Source: Candidatus Methanophagales archaeon
Lineage (GTDB): Archaea; Halobacteriota; Syntropharchaeia; Alkanophagales; Methanospirareceae
Reading direction: 5' to 3'
NCBI GenBank assembly: GCA_021161765.1
Contig: JAGGZZ010000133.1
Span: 1 to 11,067 of the forward strand
Length of the DNA: 11,067 bases
Under the pieces are notes generated by a model. That model saw nothing but the letters and a program-made list of their open reading frames with translations, made no database searches and had not been told where the DNA came from. This document shows, one piece after another, positions 6,299 through 11,067 of the stretch (positions within the stretch are counted from its first letter, which is position 1; each line of letters opens with the position of its first letter). The position numbers and the translations under genes were made by a program.

Positions 6299-8455
6299 TT
6301 AATGCGTATAAGTCCTGCGGAACTTAAACGGCGAGAATTCTACGCCGCCACCCTCATAAAATTTCGTGAACCACTCGTAGAAATGCAGCCTGATGGTGTG
6401 TATTCCCGCCATTATCGCCTCAAGTACTATCACGACAGCCGTCCCAAGTAAGAACACTACAGCCGCGATCACCGGTCCTATTGTCGGGTTTATCTGCAAG
6501 CACATGAACGTCAGAAGAATGAACACCTCGATTAACGCCGCATGACACAGTGCCAGAGCGAGAATCCTGCCATAAGAGACCGTGTTCGCAAGATATCGGA
6601 AGAAGTTCTCCAGCAGTGCATCTATCACGCCATCTATGAGAATAATAAGATAGTCCATAATTCCCCTCTTTTCCTTTTTCTCTACGTTACTCGCTTCTCC
6701 TCCTCCCCCTGCTTCATCATGCTGCAGTTCTGAAATTATCTTGAGCACGAACAGCGAGAGTATGGGTAGCAGAATGAAGATTACCATGCCCGCTTTCAGG
6801 TCGATGAAAGAATAGCCAAACAAAACGAGTAAGAAATAAAGTGCGCCTAATAAACACCAGATCTTTACAAATCCGCCTATCCCCTCTAATATGTTCCGGT
6901 TAAAGAGCTCGTTTAACGTATTAAGAAGTAAACCAAGCCCCATGTGCATTACGCCTATTAGCATTGTCACCACGAACATGAACTTCACGTTTGGTATGGG
7001 TTCGAACCACAAAGGCTCAAAGACGAGGATAGAAGGAATGTGCGCGCCTTCCACAGAACCCGCGACTAAATGCGATGCATATTCACTGAACCCGAAGAAT
7101 TCGCCGAATAATGCCCCTGCAACCAGCGAGCAAAAACCGCATAACACGATTATTATCCCCATTCCCTGCATCTCTTTCCCCAAACCCTTAAACGCGAACA
7201 TCAATGCCAGGCCGAGCAAAAGTATAAAAAGCCCATGTCCCATATCCGGGAACATAAGACCAAAAAGAACCGGGAACATTATGGCGGTAATCAGCGTTGG
7301 GTCTATATCCTTGTATAACGGATGCCCATACATCTTGATTACGGATTCAAAAGGTTTTATTATTCGTGGATTATTCAGCAAAGACGGCACACGCACATCC
7401 TCGCGCTTCGGCTCTATCACCTCGACCACGGAGAACCCACCTGTCTCTTCGTTTATTCCTTCTATTATGCGTTCAACCTCCTGTTTGGGCGCCCAGCCCT
7501 CGATAACGCGTACGTGTTCGCTCTTACCAAACAGAACCTTCGCCTTTGCTTTGCTTTCCTCTATCTGCACCAGTTCCTGCATCACAAGCAGGTCTTTAAA
7601 CCTTGTCGCTCTTATCTCTTCTATTTCGCTCTCGTTCTCGTTTATATCGCTCTCCAGCCGCTGTATCTCAGCCGCCGTATCTTGTATTGCATCGTTTATA
7701 GAATCAGGAATGTGTTCTGGAAACACCTGTGATTCAAAGTCCAACCGGGTCAGCACCCGCTCCACTTCCTCTTTATCGGTCTTTAGTGCCGCAATCAGCG
7801 CAAAAGCAACAGCAGGCACTGCTCCCCCTTCCGTTTCGCCCTCGGTTATCTGTTTTGACACGACGAGGTGATTTCCACCGGTTATTGTATCAAGAGTGCT
7901 TTCCAACTCGTCTAAATTACCGATAGGCAGCTTACCCGCATACACCGAAATAAATTCATGCTCACCTACAAAATCCGGATCAACGCCAAAATCGTCTAAC
8001 GTCTTCAATGCCACTAAGAGTTCCTTAGCGGTTGATAATTCTTCACTTAATCGCTCGTTTTTATCTATTAATGAGGTTATGGTACGTTCTAAATCTCCAA
8101 AATCCTTTTCTACCTCGTCTAACCTTATCTCCTCTACATTTATCTTCTCCCCTTGCCATTTGCCCTGCCCTACTTCTTCAGGTGCTTTAAACAGCGTCTC
8201 CCTCAAGCTCTTCTTCTCACCCTCACCAGGTCGCAGCAGAGCTATCAAATGGTCTATTCTTGCCAGGAGTTCAGAGATTTTCATTAATATTACATCTGCC
8301 TTTGAAGGTTCTATTAACCCTTCCCAGTCGCCTAAGAACTCCTTTATATCCGTAAGATGAACGGACCCTAAAGCATCAATTCGTTTAATTACACCGTCTA
8401 CAAGCTCATTCAGGGTGACAATTCGCAGTTCCCGCATTTCCACAGGCTTTAGCAT
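6299..8455 (-). CDS. atpI: A-type (V/A-type) ATP synthase subunit I
   Basis: Subunit I is the stator and ion-channel subunit (homologue of V-ATPase subunit a) of the membrane A-ATP synthase. It lines the half-channels next to the c-ring. The 718 residues split into a soluble, partly coiled-coil N-half (1-385, heptad-like stretches near 110-150 and 255-305) and a membrane C-half. About eight hydrophobic segments lie near 390-403, 406-423, 432-452, 490-512, 529-548, 556-573, 633-653 and 660-680. The family signature ITAIMFPVLFGLMFPDMGHG is at 389-408. R630 (YGRILALALCHA) and R689 (HTIRLHFYEW) correspond to the two conserved arginines of yeast Vph1 (R735, R799). E679 matches its E789, so the channel looks functional. 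A purine-rich AGAGAAAGAGAGAGAG tract precedes the ATG at 8455. The gene follows cdhE by 81 bp, and neither atpH, atpK nor any other ATPase gene is beside it, although subunit I usually sits in the atp operon. Proton versus sodium use cannot be told from this subunit. Confidence 0.95.
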   Translation of the reverse strand: MLKPVEMRELRIVTLNELVDGVIKRIDALGSVHLTDIKEFLGDWEGLIEPSKADVILMKISELLARIDHLIALLRPGEGEKKSLRETLFKAPEEVGQGKWQGEKINVEEIRLDEVEKDFGDLERTITSLIDKNERLSEELSTAKELLVALKTLDDFGVDPDFVGEHEFISVYAGKLPIGNLDELESTLDTITGGNHLVVSKQITEGETEGGAVPAVAFALIAALKTDKEEVERVLTRLDFESQVFPEHIPDSINDAIQDTAAEIQRLESDINENESEIEEIRATRFKDLLVMQELVQIEESKAKAKVLFGKSEHVRVIEGWAPKQEVERIIEGINEETGGFSVVEVIEPKREDVRVPSLLNNPRIIKPFESVIKMYGHPLYKDIDPTLITAIMFPVLFGLMFPDMGHGLFILLLGLALMFAFKGLGKEMQGMGIIIVLCGFCSLVAGALFGEFFGFSEYASHLVAGSVEGAHIPSILVFEPLWFEPIPNVKFMFVVTMLIGVMHMGLGLLLNTLNELFNRNILEGIGGFVKIWCLLGALYFLLVLFGYSFIDLKAGMVIFILLPILSLFVLKIISELQHDEAGGGGEASNVEKKEKRGIMDYLIILIDGVIDALLENFFRYLANTVSYGRILALALCHAALIEVFILLTFMCLQINPTIGPVIAAVVFLLGTAVVIVLEAIMAGIHTIRLHFYEWFTKFYEGGGVEFSPFKFRRTYTH

Positions 8456-8536
8456 CGTTTTGTATTCTCTCTCTCTTTCTCTTTTGTATCTGTAATAATG
8501 TAAGTTTATCTTGATTACTTTTTATTTTGTTTAGAA

Positions 8537-9970
8537 TTAAGTAGCGGTCTCAGGCGGCCAGTTATTCTCCATCCACCCTGGAATCCTTCCACTGTCCCTC
8601 GGACCCACGAGCACTGTCCAACCCGTAACGTCCTCGGTCTCGCCAGAAAGTCGCGCTGCCAGGCCCGGTATCACCATTGTCTTATTCTTTACCTTTTGCT
8701 CCACGTCAAACGATTCCAGCGCATCTTTCATTGTCCCTGCATTGAGCTGCCCACCCGCAACGGCGGATTCTACGCCCATCCCTTCACTATCTACTACCAT
8801 CAGATATGAATCAATCTTGTTAGAGGCAAGGTCGCTCTCCACCGTGTAATAAGTCAAAGCGAAATTAGTAGTAACAAAAAGGGGCGATTCACCCGCTGTT
8901 GGAGTCCCTACCTCTCGTAATCCCGGCTCTACGCTTACCGGACGCCTCGGGTCGGTATATATATTCGCAACCAGCGTGCGTTCAGGTATCAATGAATGCG
9001 GCTCTATTGAGTGTAAAATCATTATATCGGCATATTTCAGGATGAACAAATCTGCGAGTATCGCTTCCCAGTAAGAAGTCTCCAGCGTGTTCTCCGCTTT
9101 AGCTCCAGTTCCGTTTCCGTTAACCATCCATGCGGTCATAGGCACGGACATCAAAGGATATGCGATTCCTTTGTTCCCATCCACTATCCCGGCACGCCGT
9201 ATCCTTACAAACCTGGAGAACGTCTCCTCAAGCCCTTTCCCGGTGGGATACGTCCCGGGGTCCAACACGATATTCGTCACGCCAGCCGAGGAGAACGTCA
9301 CGGCAAGCGAGTTCAGCATATCGAGGTCCGTGGAAAACAACGTAACTGGCACTTTGTAGCTCTTTACAATTCCCATAAACGCTTTCCAGTTATCTTCGGT
9401 TGCCGCATATATCAGCGGATTTCTATCCGAAACTTCCTTCAATCCTTCTTCTATCACTTTCGCATCGAATGAAGATAGCACGAGAGGGAAGTCTGTTTCT
9501 TCTGCCACGCGTTTCACGCACCGGGCAAACGTTTTCGCGTCACCTGATACCGAACGAATTGCAATCGCATCTACGTTTAAAAATTCACCGACATAAAATT
9601 TCCGCCAATTCGTTATCTCCCGTGCACGTTCTCTTAACTCTTCTTCCTTCATCGTGTCCCAGACGTCATAAGCAAGTGCGGTTCGGTTAAAAAAGGTACG
9701 CTCGTGTCTGTGCATAACATCTTCGCCACCGATTTTCCTTGCTCTCTCGCCTATTCCTATCTCCACTTCTCGTACTTCTGGTGCTAGCAATTCCGCTAAC
9801 TTCTTCCCTTTCTCTGCGTATTTGGGCTCAGAAAGCAGCGGGCACTCCTCTAACTTCTTCTTCCTCTCCAGCAGTAGCGACGCAAAAGCCAGACACGTTT
9901 TCTCACCGCATTCCTTGCAATTCGTCCCTGGCAGATATTTCCATGCCTCCATTGGGCTGCTTATTTTCAT
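8537..9970 (-). CDS. cdhE: Acetyl-CoA decarbonylase/synthase complex subunit gamma (corrinoid/iron-sulfur protein large subunit)
   Basis: CdhE pairs with CdhD to form the corrinoid/iron-sulfur protein. This passes the methyl group between tetrahydro(methano/sarcina)pterin and the acetyl-CoA synthase A-cluster in the archaeal Wood-Ljungdahl pathway. The 477-residue product begins with a [4Fe-4S] module, C18-x2-C21-x4-C26-x16-C43 (NCKECGEKTCLAFA...EECPL). A TIM-barrel-like middle (about 90-330) follows, then a cobamide-binding C-terminal domain with VDSEGMGVESAVAGG near 383-397 and GWTVLVGPRD near 451-460. Size and order match the family. The start at 9970 gives the conserved N-terminus and is preceded by AGGAAGCATGAGGAA, which offers purine-rich ribosome-binding sequence. 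The gene is alone: no cdhA, B, C or D is in the window. It is divergent from the gene at 10090 and is followed by atpI 81 bp downstream, perhaps in one transcript. Confidence 0.95.
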   Translation of the reverse strand: MKISSPMEAWKYLPGTNCKECGEKTCLAFASLLLERKKKLEECPLLSEPKYAEKGKKLAELLAPEVREVEIGIGERARKIGGEDVMHRHERTFFNRTALAYDVWDTMKEEELRERAREITNWRKFYVGEFLNVDAIAIRSVSGDAKTFARCVKRVAEETDFPLVLSSFDAKVIEEGLKEVSDRNPLIYAATEDNWKAFMGIVKSYKVPVTLFSTDLDMLNSLAVTFSSAGVTNIVLDPGTYPTGKGLEETFSRFVRIRRAGIVDGNKGIAYPLMSVPMTAWMVNGNGTGAKAENTLETSYWEAILADLFILKYADIMILHSIEPHSLIPERTLVANIYTDPRRPVSVEPGLREVGTPTAGESPLFVTTNFALTYYTVESDLASNKIDSYLMVVDSEGMGVESAVAGGQLNAGTMKDALESFDVEQKVKNKTMVIPGLAARLSGETEDVTGWTVLVGPRDSGRIPGWMENNWPPETAT

Positions 9971-10045
9971 TTCCTCATGCTTCCTTTATTACACCAATTG
10001 AAATTCTGAGTAAATTTTGTTTGCTTCTTTAATAAAGTTTTTAGT
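9971..10045 (-). promoter_or_regulatory. Putative cdhE promoter and ribosome-binding region
   Basis: On the minus strand an AT-rich ACTTTATTAAAG (around 10030-10041) lies about 60-70 bp before the cdhE ATG. It could serve as a TATA box with a leader of roughly 40 nt that carries AGGAAG and GAGG close to the start. TTTATTAAAG is only a loose match to the archaeal TATA consensus, so this is tentative. Confidence 0.3.
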
Positions 10046-10050
10046 CTTTT

Positions 10051-10066
10051 GGTAAACATTATAATT
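10051..10066 (+). promoter_or_regulatory. Putative TATA box of the divergent plus-strand gene
   Basis: TTATAATT (10059-10066), preceded by GGTAAACA, lies 23-31 bp before the ATG at 10090. That spacing places the start of transcription at or just before the start codon, which would give a leaderless or nearly leaderless mRNA. This fits the absence of a Shine-Dalgarno sequence in CTTCTAAAAAGAAA before the ATG. It is an inference from position and base composition. Confidence 0.4.
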
Positions 10067-10089
10067 GATGCCCCGCTTCTAAAAAGAAA

Positions 10090-11067
10090 ATGGATACACA
10101 AAGTATGCTGAGGCAGATGTGCAAACGCGATATCAGTGAATCCGATATCAAGGTGATCTGCAAAAGCCGTGGGTTTCCTGCCAGGGAGGTGACTTCTCGT
10201 GACATCTTTGAGAACTTCTTCATCTCCACGATTGGCATAAAGGAAGCACTTAACTCATTAACTTATGAGGAAGTTGTATTCCTCCACTTGCTCAATAAGA
10301 TGAACAAAGAAGTTGGTATCGCGTACTTCAAGAGACTGTACGGTAGCGCTGGACTCACGAACGAGTATTATTATGGGACTTTTACCCAGCAGTATAAAGA
10401 AACGTTCAAAAAGGTAAAGAAGAATCTGGTGCGAAAGGGTGTGCTCATCGTCATAGAGCAAGAAACATATACCAAATCTGCCAGGCTGGAACGCTTGCGA
10501 TTTCGTTTTCCTCAGGAATTTTGCGAATTTCTTCCACCTATGGTTCGGGCTTCGACATTTAAAGAAACAGGGAATTTCAAGAGAGAGGTGCTGCGTGATA
10601 AACTGCTGGAGATTGTTGGAGGAGAGCAGAAACCATCTCCTTTATCAAACAAAATGTCGTTCACACTCACAATCAAAGATGGCGACCTGTTTATCGGAGC
10701 TGAACCGTTCAGAGCAAGCCGCCTGTTGAAATGGCAGCGAGCATGCTGGAACGCGTCCGTTAAGACCGATACCAGGACGCGGAGTGGCGAGATGACTCCT
10801 ATTGAAGTTACACTCTATGCACTCTCACAACTTAACGAGCATGAATGGCTACCCGCAGATGGTCTCGCGGTGGCGCTCAAGATATTTACAGGAGAGGATG
10901 CGGACTATCCCTGTGACCAGATCTGTGAGGTCGGCTGGGAGTGGGGCTGCCTGGTAAAAGTTGTGGCGGATGGAAAGGCATACTACCGGTTACCTGAAGA
11001 TCCGCTCGAAGGTACGACTTCATATCCGCCTGAGCATTATCTACAGGTCGAGCCCGATGGTACGGTA
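10090..11067 (+). CDS. Probable helicase-associated protein (XPB/Ssl2 N-terminal-like), C-terminus cut off by window edge
   Basis: The frame opens at ATG 10090 and runs 326 codons to the window edge without a stop. The N-terminal 150 residues are helical and basic and look like winged-helix DNA-binding material: a YEEVVFLHLLNKMNKEVGIAYFKRLYG stretch near 59-85, then QYKETFKKVKKNLVRKGVLIV near 97-117. A short FCEFLPPMVRAS segment follows (about 146-157). A second winged-helix-like block, PIEVTLYALSQLNEHEWLPADGLAVALKIF, lies near 238-267, then CEVGWEWGCLVKV near 279-291. The last residues (YLQVEPDGTV) resemble the start of the domain found in helicase-associated proteins (Helicase_C_3/XPB-Ssl2 N-terminal region, PF13625). 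In bacteria such proteins often sit next to XPB-type helicases. I recognise this from overall layout rather than a catalytic motif, and no helicase Walker motif is present in this part. It may be the first gene of a repair or defence cluster that continues to the right. Confidence 0.5.
   Translation, partial: MDTQSMLRQMCKRDISESDIKVICKSRGFPAREVTSRDIFENFFISTIGIKEALNSLTYEEVVFLHLLNKMNKEVGIAYFKRLYGSAGLTNEYYYGTFTQQYKETFKKVKKNLVRKGVLIVIEQETYTKSARLERLRFRFPQEFCEFLPPMVRASTFKETGNFKREVLRDKLLEIVGGEQKPSPLSNKMSFTLTIKDGDLFIGAEPFRASRLLKWQRACWNASVKTDTRTRSGEMTPIEVTLYALSQLNEHEWLPADGLAVALKIFTGEDADYPCDQICEVGWEWGCLVKVVADGKAYYRLPEDPLEGTTSYPPEHYLQVEPDGTV

Noticed and set aside
6891..7871. Plus-strand frame of 326 codons inside atpI
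   Set aside because: It is fully antisense to the conserved subunit I gene, is Ser/Thr/Pro-rich and shows no family motif, as expected for a shadow frame.
10258..10461. Minus-strand frame of 67 codons
   Set aside because: It lies inside the longer plus-strand gene from 10090 and has no recognisable features.

Overview
The window is archaeal, most likely from a methanogen- or ANME-like euryarchaeote (Halobacteriota such as Methanophagales/ANME-1, Syntrophoarchaeales or Archaeoglobi). The evidence is a CdhE-type corrinoid/iron-sulfur subunit of the archaeal acetyl-CoA decarbonylase/synthase, a subunit I of an A-type ATPase, a type II methionine aminopeptidase, an RNA 3'-terminal phosphate cyclase, and intergenic AT-rich sequence with TATA-like boxes. 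The lineage is an inference from gene content; there is no rRNA in the window.

Layout: everything from 1 to 9970 is on the minus strand. Read in the direction of transcription it is cdhE (9970-8537), atpI (8455-6299), an unrecognised 221-residue gene (6186-5521), a 413-bp repeat-rich gap, map (5107-4205), a 169-bp gap with a second repeat copy and a hairpin, rtcA (4035-2989) and, 7 bp later, a large Eco57I-type restriction-modification enzyme that runs off the left edge (2981 to beyond 1). At the right edge a divergent plus-strand gene begins at 10090 and runs off the window. It resembles proteins with the XPB/Ssl2 N-terminal-like helicase-associated domain.

Functionally there are three blocks. 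cdhE and atpI belong to central carbon and energy metabolism (methyl transfer to CO dehydrogenase/acetyl-CoA synthase; ion-driven ATP synthesis), but both stand away from their usual operon partners. map is a housekeeping gene for N-terminal methionine removal. rtcA and the restriction-modification gene look like one transcription unit joining RNA-end chemistry to DNA modification or defence.

The most unusual content is in the gaps. The gap upstream of map holds a nested palindrome: 9-bp-periodic 'ACGCAGAG' arms at 5248-5283 and 5460-5486 enclose 10-bp-periodic 'ACACAGATTA' arms. A related ~100-bp element lies in opposite orientation at the 3' end of map. Their best-conserved 49 bp match at 45 positions and include map's own stop codon, so map is flanked by a long inverted repeat. 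Another double-hairpin element with 9-bp direct repeats lies between atpI and the unknown gene, and a perfect 10-bp hairpin sits just before the rtcA start. I found no tRNA, rRNA, CRISPR array or transposase gene.
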